A DNA stretch of 64,000 nt from Toxonevra muliebris (Eukaryota > Arthropoda > Insecta > Diptera > Pallopteridae). Numbering within the stretch: position 1 is the stretch's first letter; each line of letters begins with the position of its first letter. The stretch spans positions 992,001-1,056,000 of the forward strand of contig OY829330.1 in assembly GCA_963691655.1 (NCBI GenBank). Reading direction: 5' to 3'. The notes below the pieces were generated by a model. It was not told where the DNA came from and did not search any database. It worked only from the letters and a program-made list of their open reading frames with translations. A program made the translations under genes and the position numbers. Below, piece by piece: positions 45,482 through 55,059 of the stretch.

Positions 45482-46314
45482 TGTGACGACATAAAATTAT
45501 CAGTAATTTTAATCGCACAACCCTAAACCACTAGCACATATATGCCGTTAAAATATATATTAACATTTATCTTTAAGTAATTATAATATATATATTTCAC
45601 AGAACGGAAATAATACGGTACAACAAGAAGAAATTGATATAAAAGGACATGCATCGCACAGAAGAAGACACTCAGACTCAGACTCAGATCGTGGTCTAAG
45701 GTAGTAACTTGGTGGTTCTATTGTTCTCTATTCGCTAGATTATATGTAATAAACCAACCGATGCGTCCGCACGGTAGGCTAGTACAAAAGAGTCGTTAGT
45801 TTATATCAGCAGAGCGTCCGCATGCTAGGTTCTTCATAAGACATTATTCATTCGTGAGGTATTAACTGGATCTTGGCGTAAGTCCTTACGTCAAGATTAA
45901 GTTTCCACTGAGGTATTAATCGGCATCAGGGGGTCGTATCCACGTACTCTGGTGTAGCGAACACACGTAATTGCCACGGACCATACAACAAACGACAATG
46001 ACCTAACCATCGTATCACGAACACACACAAAGGAAACATACGAACGCAAACCGAGCGCCAAGGAAGGCAAACGAGCGCCAACGAAGGCAAACGAACGCCC
46101 AAGAAGGACGATTGAGGGGCTACAAGGAACAAACAAAGACTGTACGAGGTACCAAGAATAAAAATAATCAAGTGTATTTAAAACCAACAGTGAAGAAAAT
46201 AAATAAACAAGCGAACACAGAAAACCGAAACGAACTATCGTGAGTTATTATTTACGCACCCTGGTTACTCGCTGAGTATACCTTGACGAAAAGGAACCAG
46301 GAAGGTTCGTTACA
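45482..46314 (+). repeat. G3 5' LTR
   Basis: Starts TGTGACGACATAAAATTATC and ends GTTCGTTACA. TATAAAAG near 45638 and AATAAA near 45749 are the likely promoter and poly(A) signals. A short G/C-rich repeat (gagcgccaaggaaggcaaac) is tandemly varied at about 46043-46105. Confidence 0.95.
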
Positions 46315-46316
46315 AA

Positions 46317-46334
46317 TGGCGCCCGAGCAGGGAC
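46317..46334 (+). other. G3 primer binding site
   Basis: TGGCGCCCGAGCAGGGAC, two bases after the LTR. It differs at one position from the site that pairs with the tRNA-Lys(TTT) 3' end (from memory). Confidence 0.8.
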
Positions 46335-46626
46335 TCGTAAAATAAAACAAACAGCGAAAGGGACTCGAAAAATAAAACAAACAAAGAAAGTGGCTTGCAA
46401 AATAAACAGAGATAGAGACTCGTAAAACAAGCAAAGAGCAGTGACTCATAGAAAACATACACAGTGAATTTTAAATTTAAATAAATCAGAGCAAAGTGAG
46501 GCAGAAACTCCACAGTGAATTCCAAGAAAGAGAGACAGAGACTCCATAGTGAATTATAAATAATTTGAAAACCAAGAATTCCAATTTTTTATTGGAATCA
46601 AAACAAAAGTTAAACATAGACACAAC

Positions 46627-47121
46627 ATGGCATCGAAGAAACAAGCCACACTCGCACCAACCAGTATCAATCTCACCAACGCACCACCGGTAGCAGCTGT
46701 TGATGTAATGGAGCAGGTTCGTAAATGGTCAATCAACTACGATGGCGGACGAGATCCCATCGCGTTCCTAGAACGAATTGAAGAGCGCGCTGAAGTTTAT
46801 GCAGTATCGATGGATACATTACCTCGAACGATGCCTATGTTATTACGAGAAAATGCGTTGATGTGGTACCGTAATAATAACCAACACTGGACTCAATGGG
46901 CTACATTTAAACTAGACTTCTTGTCTTTCTTCCTGCCAACACGTTACTTTGAACGTCTAGAAGACGAAATCCGACAGCGACACCAAAAGTCTCGGGAGAA
47001 GATTAAAGATTACGTGATAGTGCTTCAAAACCTCATGCGTCATGCCGAATACACAGAACAGCAGAAACTAGAGAGAATATTCAGAAACTGTTCAACTGAG
47101 TATCAACTATTGAAGCATTGA
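46627..47121 (+). CDS. G3 Gag capsid part
   Basis: A 164-codon ORF from ATG 46627. The capsid-type block runs from WSINYDGGRDPIAFLERIEE through ENALMWYRNNNQHW to FFLPTRYFERLEDEIRQRHQ, the usual retrotransposon-gag layout. It stops at 47119-47121; the following 150 bp are in other frames, so Gag is probably frameshifted before its zinc knuckles. Confidence 0.85.
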   Translation: MASKKQATLAPTSINLTNAPPVAAVDVMEQVRKWSINYDGGRDPIAFLERIEERAEVYAVSMDTLPRTMPMLLRENALMWYRNNNQHWTQWATFKLDFLSFFLPTRYFERLEDEIRQRHQKSREKIKDYVIVLQNLMRHAEYTEQQKLERIFRNCSTEYQLLKH

Positions 47122-47275
47122 AGAACAGAGGCACACAGAAACGTCAGCAAGGTTCGCATACAACAATCCAAGAACTTACAATAACCGCGCACAAAGGCAT
47201 GAAAACCATACACATAACTATTGCACACAAGCGCACAAGCATGCAACAGAAAACGAATACAATCATCCAGAGGCA

Positions 47276-47494
47276 GTGATCCGGCAATTACGGGTAGAAA
47301 GTGGTCACCCAACTAAGTCAATTAACCCTAAAACAGCATGTAGACGATGCGGGAATGACGGTCACGTGGCACAATACTGCAGAATGACGAGAATACTCTT
47401 CTGTTGGGATTGTGGTCGGCGTGATATAAAAACGATACAGTGTTGTCAACAACCAGCAAGGGAAGAATATCAACCCGACAACGTAAGAAGATAA
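47276..47494 (+). pseudogene. G3 Gag zinc knuckles, out of frame
   Basis: The frame contains CRRCGNDGHVAQYC, a full CX2CX4HX4C knuckle, and CWDCGRRDIKTIQC, a second knuckle whose His is replaced. It overlaps the start of the protease ORF at 47440 in another frame, as is usual for gag/pol junctions. It is separated from the capsid ORF by frame changes. Confidence 0.8.
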
Positions 47495-48468
47495 TACAGC
47501 CTGCAATGGCCAAAACAAATAGCACAGGTCCAATCCGTTGTGATAACGAGCGAATCATTGCTATGGTCCCCTTGGGCAATAAACCAAAAGAAGCAACAAT
47601 AGACACAGGAGCAACTATGAGTTTTGTGAGCCAGTCTCTGGCCAATCAGCTGTCCAGATATGGTTACATTACAATAAAGCATGCCAAGGTACGAATGGCA
47701 GATGGTTCAACAAAGATGGTACAACAGACACTAAGCATCAATGTAATGATGGGTAACAGCCACTGTAAAATATCGTTATGCATCTTACCAAATATCATCG
47801 ATAATTTGATTCTTGGCATGGATTTTCTGATGAGAATCAATGCAAAGGTAGAGCTTGGCGGACATCAACTCGCTCTTCAGTCCAGCAGCAACAAAACTCA
47901 TTTCAACAACGCGTGCACTATTGCGCGTAAAGTACAGCAGAAGCAAACGCAGAAGAAAATGCAGAACGAAGTCGCAGACCTTCATCTACGACAACAGAAC
48001 ATACCAAAAGCACCTTCGAAACTAAAAGGTGATCACGCAGCAACAAAAATCTGTGTCCCTAGATCTCAGCGAATCAAGATTTTGAATGAGAAACACGATA
48101 GAGGTCATGCTCCGGTAAAACAAACCATTGCTAGCATTGTTCAGCGATACTATTGGCCTGGTATGTACCACGAAATTCGAGCATACGTAGAACAATGTAA
48201 ATGTCAACCAAGAAAACACACCCACCACATGCCAAGTAATACAGCACACCCAGACAACTCCAAACATATCAAACACCATATAAAAGATAATAATCACCAT
48301 GAAGAAGACACCTACAAATGGTCATCAAATCGCAAGCGTTGGAAATTAGAGCGATCGAACCACAGGACATCAATAAAATCCACATCAAATCGACATCAAA
48401 CTGCTATCAAACTAAAGAATAACATCTTAAATGCAAATAAAAACAATAGAGATCATCAGAAATACTGA
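47440..48468 (+). CDS. G3 protease fused to integrase zinc finger
   Basis: A 342-codon ORF. Residues about 45-140 are an aspartic protease (ATIDTGATMSFVSQSLANQL, later LILGMDFL). After a basic, Gln-rich stretch (QQKQTQKKMQ) the ORF passes directly into the integrase HHCC finger (EKHDRGHAPVKQT, RYYWPGMYHEIRAYVEQCKC) at residues about 215-260. It then becomes a His- and Asn-rich tail (HTHHMPSN, HIKHHIKDNNHHEED). RT, RNase H and the integrase catalytic core are all missing, yet the frame is open. Whether the fusion is made or used is unknown. Confidence 0.85.
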   Translation: MLSTTSKGRISTRQRKKIIQPAMAKTNSTGPIRCDNERIIAMVPLGNKPKEATIDTGATMSFVSQSLANQLSRYGYITIKHAKVRMADGSTKMVQQTLSINVMMGNSHCKISLCILPNIIDNLILGMDFLMRINAKVELGGHQLALQSSSNKTHFNNACTIARKVQQKQTQKKMQNEVADLHLRQQNIPKAPSKLKGDHAATKICVPRSQRIKILNEKHDRGHAPVKQTIASIVQRYYWPGMYHEIRAYVEQCKCQPRKHTHHMPSNTAHPDNSKHIKHHIKDNNHHEEDTYKWSSNRKRWKLERSNHRTSIKSTSNRHQTAIKLKNNILNANKNNRDHQKY

Positions 48469-49067
48469 TAACATATATATCATCGATATTTGTTACCATC
48501 AAACCAACATCAAAATAGCATCAATACATCAATATCACCATAATGTCTCAAACATAAGTAGCAATATAATCAACATCCGCCAAAATAAACAGCAAAGTAA
48601 GGCGAATTCAACAAAAAGTCTAAAAACATCAATAATATTGATCAATACATCACAATTAATCAATAATAATTAAACTAATAAAAATAATAATATCACAAAA
48701 TAATATAATATATGAAATAAAATCATAGATATTTCGTCAAAAATAATGCCTCACCCTGTACCAGTCGGAAGAACTAAATATTAGCAACGGGAAAGTGAAA
48801 AAAAATATATACATATATACATTACTAAAGAGAAGAAAATAATGTGCCGCAAACCATTGAACAACAGAGCAGAAAAAAAAGAGAAATAATATAGATATAT
48901 TAAACCAAAAGAGGATCAACGAATTAAACAAAAACAAAATAAATATGTAAAATCCAAGTATAAGAAATGAGCAGATGCAAGTACCGGTGCACACGTACAG
49001 TAAACCCTCGCGAAAGAAGACTCACGTATATTGAAACAATGAAGCAATGATTTTTTTTACTTATTCG
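48469..49067 (+). other. G3 3' region, (CATCAA)-rich
   Basis: From about 48360 to 48640 the sequence is rich in imperfect catcaa repeats, then AT-rich. No env-like ORF. It ends at the purine tract agtaaggggggag before the 3' LTR. Confidence 0.7.
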
Positions 49068-49081
49068 AAGTAAGGGGGGAG

Positions 49082-49919
49082 TGTGACGACATAAAATTAT
49101 CAGTAATTTTAATCGCACAACCCTAAACCACTAGCACATATATGCCGTTAAAATATATATTAACATTTATCTTTAAGTAATTATAATATATATATTTCAC
49201 AGAACGGAAATAATACGGTACAACAAGAAGAAATTGATATAAAAGGACATGCATCGCACAGAAGAAGACACTCAGACTCAGACTTAGATCGTGGTCTAAG
49301 GTAGTAACTTGGTGGTTCTATTGTTCTCTATTCGCTAGATTATATGTAATAAACCAACCGATGCGTCCGCACGGTAGGCTAGTACAAAAGAGTCGTTAGT
49401 TTATATCAGCAGAGCGTCCGCATGCTAGGTTCTTCATAAGACATTATTCATTCGTGAGGTATTAATTGGATCTTGGCGTAAGTCCTTACGTCAAGATTAA
49501 GTTTCCACTGAGGTATTAATCGGCATCAGGGAGTCGTATCCACGTACCCTGGTGTAGCGAACACACGTAATTGCCACGGACCATACAACAAACGACAATG
49601 ACCTAACCATCGTATCACGAACACACACAAAGGAAACATACGAACGCAAACCGAGCGCCAAGGAAGGCAAACGAGCGCCAACGAAGGCAAACGAACGCCC
49701 GAGAAGGACGATTGAGGGGCTACAAGGAACAAACAAAGACTGTACGAGGTACCAAGAATAAAAAGAATCAAGTGTATTTAAAACCAACAGTGAAGAAAAT
49801 AAATAAACAAGCGAACACAGAAAACCGAAACGAACTATCGTGAGTTATTATTTACGCACCCTGGTTACTCGCTGAGTATACCTTGACGAAAAGAAAAGGA
49901 ACCAGGAAGGTTCGTTACA
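49082..49919 (+). repeat. G3 3' LTR
   Basis: 838 bp, matching the 5' LTR with six substitutions and a 5-bp insertion (aaaag) near 49892. It is followed by the CTAC duplication at 49920-49923. Confidence 0.95.
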
Positions 49920-49923
49920 CTAC

Positions 49924-50220
49924 GACAAGTATTGAGGACAGAGCCAAGCAAATGGCAGACTTGAGGGAAAACATACGCATTAAGCTACAGACAGCCAAGA
50001 TGGCGCAGACTTATAACTTAAGACGTAGGGATACACAGTATTTACCAAACGAGTTGGTGTGGAGGAAAAATTTTGTACTGTCGGATGCTGCAAACTTCTT
50101 AGGATTAAAAAAAGGGTGTCTCTTTGGACCTATATATTAAAAGATGAAGACGGTAGGGAAAAGGGTACTTAGCATGTGCAAGACCTGAGACCACATACTG
50201 AGGAGTACTGGCCGGACTAA
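49924..50220 (+). pseudogene. G2 integrase C-terminus after G3
   Basis: The reading frame of the G2 integrase resumes right after the duplicated CTAC: EDRAKQMADLRENIRIKLQT, NLRRRDTQYLPNELVWRKNF, then after a small disturbance HVQDLRPHTEEYWPD and a stop at 50218-50220. This is the basic C-terminal domain. One in-frame stop lies near 50168. Confidence 0.88.
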
Positions 50221-50289
50221 GGGTGTGCTGGTCGAAAGTTGTTGTCTTCTTGGTGAGTCCAAGCAACTTTCGCGGAGGTAGAGGTAGGG

Positions 50290-51513
50290 TTATCGTGATT
50301 TAATTCCGCGGCGCGTCACTCGCGAAATTAAAATTATTTAATTTTAATTTTGTTAAGCGCAGCCGCGTGCTGCACTTCCTAACCTTTGTCTTCTTTTCTT
50401 TCTTCTGTCACTCTTCCTCTTCTTTTTGGCCGATATCTACATTCACAATAGTAAAAGAGTACCATTTAGTACTAGATTATACTACTGGGAATGGGGATAT
50501 GGAGACTTCTGGGAAAACTTTGGTACTCTCGTTTGGTTGATTTTCTAGTGAGAATTCAACGGTATGACTCCGTTATGCACTAATACAGGTGCATTGCCGC
50601 CAATTCTCATACAATTGGTTGGGTCGGGGACTTTGTCCAGGGTGTAATCATGTACACCCACACATGTATGGGTATGATGATTTCCCGTTTAGAGACCAGT
50701 TTCTTGGAGAAACTGCATTGTGTCCTGCTGACATAGCGGACGAAAATATAATGTATGTGGCTGAATATAAGTGGTACATATTTTTGCACCGTCCTTATAT
50801 TCAGTTCTGTGCTAGCTTTCGAGAGCGACTACCAGAAAATTTTTCTTAGTGCGAATATTTAACGATTTATTTTAAATTATACACTTTTTTGAATCTTGTG
50901 CGAATTATTAAATTTTGTTTTGTGTCCTTTTTTTTTTTTTTGTTGGTGAATTAATTTTTGTGTACTTTGGTATCACCAAGTCGAGTGAACCAAAGTATTT
51001 TAAATTAATATTATTGTGCTTGGTACCACCAAGTCGTGGTGGACCAATAGTATTAAATTTATTAATTCTATTAAATATTGAGCGAGGAGCACCGAGTCGT
51101 GGTGCATCGGACATTGTAGAAGTTAAAATCAATTTTTATTTTGTTGTGTCGCTAACTTGTAGCGACAGTGGTAAAGTAATTTTAGCCGGGTTACTTTGTT
51201 CGGGAATTAATTTTCGGGTCGCGATCCTTGTGCGCGAATATAGAAGGGTTCATAAACCCATTAATCCAAGGAGTACCCTTTTATTTTTATATTTTTCTTT
51301 TGTAGTGGTCACTTTTTGGCAGTTGGTGCTAACTGCAAGTGACTATTGTGTTTGTGGAGTAGGCTTCTCCTACTATAAACTTTATTTTCTCTTCTTTCTT
51401 CTTAAATTTGTGAAAGTCAGCAGGTTGTGCGGGTGAAATTTAATTTTACATTTTGTAAGATTGTGCGGTAGCTCAGTATTGGGCTACAGAAATCGAGCGT
51501 TTCAAAAAATATT
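50290..51513 (+). repeat. G2 3' LTR, truncated
   Basis: Preceded by a purine-rich tract (gcggaggtagaggtaggg, about 50272-50289). It matches the 5' LTR until 51513, where G1 sequence follows; about 125 bp of the LTR end are missing. Compared with the 5' LTR it lacks about 50 bp near 50510 but retains about 30 bp near 51100 that the 5' LTR has lost. Confidence 0.88.
50963..51105 (+). promoter_or_regulatory. Three hairpins with AGTCG loops in the G2 LTR
   Basis: Hairpin 1 (50963-50997): TACTTTGGT + TCAC pair with GTGA + ACCAAAGTA. Hairpin 2 (51020-51047): TTGGT + CCACC pair with GGTGG + ACCAA. Hairpin 3 (51089-51105): GCACC pairs with GGTGC. The loops are CAAGTCGA, AAGTCGT and GAGTCGT. Hairpins 1 and 2 share an unpaired A in the 5' arm. 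Function unknown. Confidence 0.7.
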
Positions 51514-52288
51514 TTGTACTTAACGCCGCGAAATGACATTTGTCAAATTGGGTTTTTAAGTTATATTCGCGTAGCTTATTGAAAATCTTTTTTTTAGAAT
51601 CGAGGTGCTCTTGAAAACTTGTTGAAAAAATTAAAATATCATCTAAATAAACAACACAAATTTTATTTATGTAATCCTTTAAAACTGTATTGATAAGCCT
51701 CTGAAATGTGGCAGGAGCTGTCTTGAGGCCAAAGGGCATTCTTGTAAATTCAAAATGCCCATTTGCGGTTGAAAACGCAGTTTTTGCTCTATCATCAGGG
51801 TGTACCTCTATCTGATGAAACCCTTTTGCCAAATCAATTGTGCTGAAATAGAAACATTTTCCTAACTTATCAAATATATCTTCCATATTTGGAATTGGAA
51901 ATTTATCGTCAACAGTCTGTTCATTAAGCTTACGGTAGTCGATTACTACCCTCCATTTACGCTTGCCGCTACTATCAATCTTTTTTGGGACCACCCACAG
52001 GGGTGAATTGTATGAACTGGTACTTGGAACTATAATTTTCTGATGCAGCATTTCTTTTATTTGTCTATCTACTTCTTCCCTATGTGTTACTGGGTATCTG
52101 TAAAGTTTACTATAAATGGGTGCATCTGTACGCGTAGGGATTTTGTGTTGTATAACGTTTACAAAAGATAAATTATCTCCGTCTTTATAAAAAAGATCCT
52201 TATTTGAATCTAAAATTGTGCCTAAAGCTTTCGCATCCTTAGCGTTTAAGTGAGCAGCAAATAAATTGGTTAAATTATAAATAAACAA
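51514..52288 (-). pseudogene. G1 reverse transcriptase, cut by G2
   Basis: Minus-strand polymerase domain: SKLYRYPVTHREEVDRQIKE, NSPLWVVPKKIDSSGKRKWR, STIDLAKGFHQIEV, RMPFGLKTAPATFQRLINTV and the active site VYLDDILIFS. The genuine reading ends at CHFAALSTKY (about 51514); the rest of the 52288-51473 ORF is G2 LTR. Thumb, connection and RNase H are missing. Well preserved otherwise. Confidence 0.93.
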
Positions 52289-52311
52289 ATAAATTGGTAA
52301 AAATAAATTAA

Positions 52312-52659
52312 TTAAATATTAAAATATATTGGCAGTGATGTATTTGTCGTTATTAATTTTCTATTTTTATAATCAAGGGTCATGTCCAAATTAAGTAGGA
52401 TATTGTTGCCAATAATTCTATCAAAACTTTCGTGAAATAAAAATTCAAGAAACTCAACAAATTTTTTCGGCCTCTTAAATTCTTCGAAAAGGGGTACACT
52501 ATACTTAATATTTGTACAGATACTACGATTTAAAACTTTAAGAGTATAGTTATGGCTGCTTACCCTCCATTTAGGATTGCAAAGATGAGGATTTACTATA
52601 CTAAACTCTGCGCCCGTGTCTATAATGAACCTAAGCTTTTTTATTTGAGTGTTTATCAC
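52312..52659 (-). pseudogene. G1 protease
   Basis: Retroviral-type aspartic protease with RFIIDTGAEFSIV near its start and a later hydrophobic block (ESFDRIIGNNILL). It lies between gag and RT, in its own ORF that ends just before the RT ORF. It cleaves the polyprotein in this family. Confidence 0.88.
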
Positions 52660-53565
52660 TATATAGGGTAATCCCTTGGGCTGTCCTCTCGAAAATTTGG
52701 GCCTGTTTGGGTCTACTTCAACTCCACTATTAACGTAGTTTTGTCTACTTTTGCTATTGTAAAACTGTTCATTGTTGTTATTATATCTACTTGTTTGATT
52801 ACTATTATTGTACGTTTGCCTAGTTTGTACCGAATTTTGTTGTCGTGTATTTATACCACTCTTTTGTTGTTGTCCATTATTACGATCACATTCGTTACTT
52901 TCGTTCGACTATCGTTGTTGGTGTATGTTCTTATCATAAATTCGGTTGCCTTGATTGAAAGATCGCTTTTTGTTGCTAAAAAAGTTTTGTTGATTGTTAT
53001 TGTATTTTAAGTAACCATTAGTTTTAATTATTTCATAGGCTTCCCTTAAATTAGCAGGTTTACGACTAACGATAATACTTTTAACGGGTTCGGGCACTCC
53101 GTGTTTAAATGAATGTAATGCAATTCTAGCGTTGCTACTAACTTCAAAGTTATCCTTATTTTCACTAAAATATAAGGCATTATTCAACCGACACAAATAA
53201 TTGTTTAACTTATAATAAAAATTTTCTATTGTTGAGTCACAACGACACGATCTTATTTTGTCAATGAGTTCATCAACCGAATCCCGTTCACCATGATTCT
53301 CAATTAAAACTCTTTTTATTTCTGGCCAAGTACTTAAATTTCCATTAATAAGTATAGTTTTTCTGGCATTACCTATAATTTTATCTTTTATAAGTCCTAG
53401 CAATAATTGTTTATAAATAATATGAAATGAATCAAGTATAGGAACCATCGAATCGACACGTTCCAAAAAATGTATTAAACCATTTCTATCACCATCATAA
53501 TTTGCAATATTATTAAGGTTAGAAGAAATAATTTTAAATTTAGTGTTAGTATCTAAACCTTCCAT
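52660..53565 (-). pseudogene. G1 gag
   Basis: The ORF from ATG 53565 down to 52909 gives 218 residues beginning MEGLDTNTKFKIISSNLNNI, with capsid-like features (GDRNGLIHFLERVDSM, ALHSFKHGVPEPVKSIIVSR) and a basic, Asn/Gln-rich C-terminus. A stop at 52909 is followed in the same direction by more Asn/Gln-rich sequence (to about 52660) leading to the protease. No zinc knuckle is visible, as in the 17.6/297 group. Confidence 0.82.
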
Positions 53566-53574
53566 TGTACTTCC

Positions 53575-53950
53575 CTTTTTCTTGCAATTTATTCTCCTTC
53601 TTGTAGTTTATTCTCTTTTGTGTAGATTATTCTCCTTCTTGTAGTTTATTCTCCTTCTGGTAGTTTATTTTTGTTCTTGTAGTTTATTTTTCTTCTTGTA
53701 GTTTATTCTCCTTCTTGTTATTTTATCTCCTTCTTGTTGTCTATTCTCCTTGTTGTTTATTCTCCTTCATGTTGTAAATCTGCTTGTTTTATTTATACCT
53801 TATTAATCATCAGTGATTGAATTTATTGTTTTATTATTGTAGTTTATTCTCTTTTGTGTAGTTTATTCTCCTTCTTGTTGTCTATTCTCCTTCATGTTGT
53901 TTATTCTCCTTCACGTTGTTTATTCTCCTGTTCTCTTGTTGTAAATCTGC
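53575..53950 (-). repeat. Minisatellite in the G1 leader
   Basis: Imperfect tandem copies of a unit of about 19 bp (ttctccttcttgtagttta on the plus strand), about 15-18 copies in all. A separate 65-bp block (ttgtaaatctgcttgtttta...) is duplicated at about 53774-53838 and 53940-54003, so the array itself was partly duplicated. Confidence 0.88.
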
Positions 53951-54520
53951 TTGTTTTATTTATACCTTATTGATCATCAGTGATTAAATTTATTGTTTTA
54001 TTTTATATATTTTTTTTCTCTGCTTATAATTTGCAAACCACATGTGTTATAGTTTCACATAAATTATTATTAAATTATTTTATATTTTTATGTGAACGAC
54101 GATGAAATTGATATTCGTGAAAATCTCGTTAGGGTTCGTAAAATTGTTTTCGATGTTGGTGAAGCTTTTGCTTTTTCTTTTATTTTCTGGCTAATTTGGA
54201 CTCGATTTTTATTTGATAAATATTTAATTTTATTTAATTCTATTTATTTATTAGTTTAAGTAATTTAAGTAGTTTTGCATTTAATATCACTATAACTTTT
54301 AGTCTTCTTTACTTAATTTTTTATAGTTTTTGTTCTCTTCGAACATTAGTAAAGTTCTTAGTTATAGTTTTTGTCTTTTTTTATTGGAAATATGCAATTT
54401 TTACATACATATGTATTTCCTGAGCATTTAAATTGATTTTTTTCTCACAACCGAAATTTTTTTATTAGTTCTTTTCGAACATTTACAATTAAAATGAAAA
54501 CGGTTATTAGAGCGTATCCA
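53951..54520 (-). other. G1 leader between primer site and minisatellite
   Basis: AT-rich, non-coding leader of G1. No ORF or structured element recognised. Confidence 0.6.
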
Positions 54521-54521
54521 G

Positions 54522-54539
54522 CTCTCCACGACTGCGCCA
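54522..54539 (-). other. G1 primer binding site
   Basis: On the minus strand TGGCGCAGTCGTGGAGAG directly after the LTR end. The first 11 bases match the tRNA-Ser-type primer site used by 17.6/297-group elements (from memory). Confidence 0.75.
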
Positions 54540-54754
54540 ATTATGTTTTATCTTTATTGAGGTCTTTATTCACTCGACTCTTAACAAGAACTAAAACACA
54601 CGTACTCGACAATTGCCGAACATACTTATAAAAACGAAACAGAGAAACATGTACAAAGAAAAGAAACAAAAGAGAGTTGCCAGATAGGCTGAATATAACC
54701 AACATAAAACATTTAGTAAGTAGAAATGTATAAAAGGAGTAAGCAGATATAACT
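54539..54754 (-). repeat. G1 5' LTR
   Basis: 216 bp with four substitutions against the 3' LTR. It shows the uninterrupted site where E2 inserted in the other copy. It carries the TATAAAA-like sequence TATAAAAGG (plus strand) near 54729. The ATAT duplication follows at 54755-54758. Confidence 0.92.
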
Positions 54755-54758
54755 ATAT

Positions 54759-54972
54759 ATTTAAATTTTAAAAATGACCACTCGTCTACAACAAATAAAT
54801 TATAAACAATATTTCTATTAGTGGGAGATCCGGCTGCAAGATTTCTGTCCCCATCGCGTAAGTTTCCAAAAGTATTATAAATTAAAATAATTGTATCTAA
54901 AAACAATGGGAAGTCAATGGTACCTTCGTCCACTCTGCCGCGTTGCTCCGACACCAGCGCGTGAAGGCACAC
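54759..54972 (-). pseudogene. hAT-like C-terminal fragment at the G1 insertion site
   Basis: The ORF from ATG 54972 reads towards DEWSFLKFKY at the G1 boundary. On the far side of G1 the same frame goes on (below 36547) with NYLRTSML and ends TNE. The run SFLKFKYIKN..LRTSM resembles the dimerisation domain at the end of hAT transposases (SFSKLK.IKN.LRS.M), from memory. The upstream part (EQRGRVDEGTIDFPLFLDTI) is not recognised. G1 split it. Confidence 0.4.
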
Positions 54973-55059
54973 CTAATTAAACTGCTTCCGCTAAAGTATC
55001 CAATAACTAAAAAAACAACACCTTTAGGCACTGATGCCTGGGGTGACGTGGCAGGGTAA

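Larger units (their letters stand above)
45482..49919 (+). mobile_element. G3: young, deletion-derived LTR retrotransposon
   Basis: Inserted in the G2 integrase with a 4-bp duplication CTAC (45478-45481 and 49920-49923). LTRs are 833 and 838 bp (TG...CA) and differ by six substitutions and one 5-bp indel. Primer site 46317-46334 (TGGCGCCCGAGCAGGGAC) and purine tract 49068-49081 are intact. The 2.77-kb interior encodes Gag, protease and only the integrase zinc finger; RT, RNase H and the integrase core are absent, so it must rely on enzymes from another element. Confidence 0.93.
39289..51513 (+). mobile_element. G2: Ty3/gypsy element inside G1, split by G3
   Basis: Plus-strand element with long LTRs (5' 39289-40656, 3' 50290-51513), a tRNA-Lys-type primer site, gag, protease, RT, RNase H and integrase, and a purine tract before the 3' LTR. 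The 3' LTR lacks about 125 bp at its end and the flanking G1 sequence is also missing, so one deletion removed both. Clean target duplications are therefore absent. The LTRs differ by roughly 13 substitutions plus several indels over about 1.15 kb (hand count). Confidence 0.88.
36551..54754 (-). mobile_element. G1: Ty3/gypsy element, 17.6/297-like, split by G2
   Basis: Complete outline on the minus strand: 216-bp LTRs starting AGTTATATC and ending CATAATT, target duplication ATAT (36547-36550 and 54755-54758), a primer site matching tRNA-Ser-type TGGCGCAGTCG, gag, protease, RT, then integrase. ATAT targets and this primer site are the habit of the 17.6/297 group. No env ORF is seen between integrase and the 3' LTR. 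The RT thumb and RNase H are missing where G2 sits. The two LTRs differ at four positions by hand count. Confidence 0.88.

Noticed and set aside
50589..50849. ORF with Cys/His-rich start, also at 39637-39846
   Set aside because: It lies wholly in the G2 LTR and is repeated in both LTRs; no sign of coding selection.
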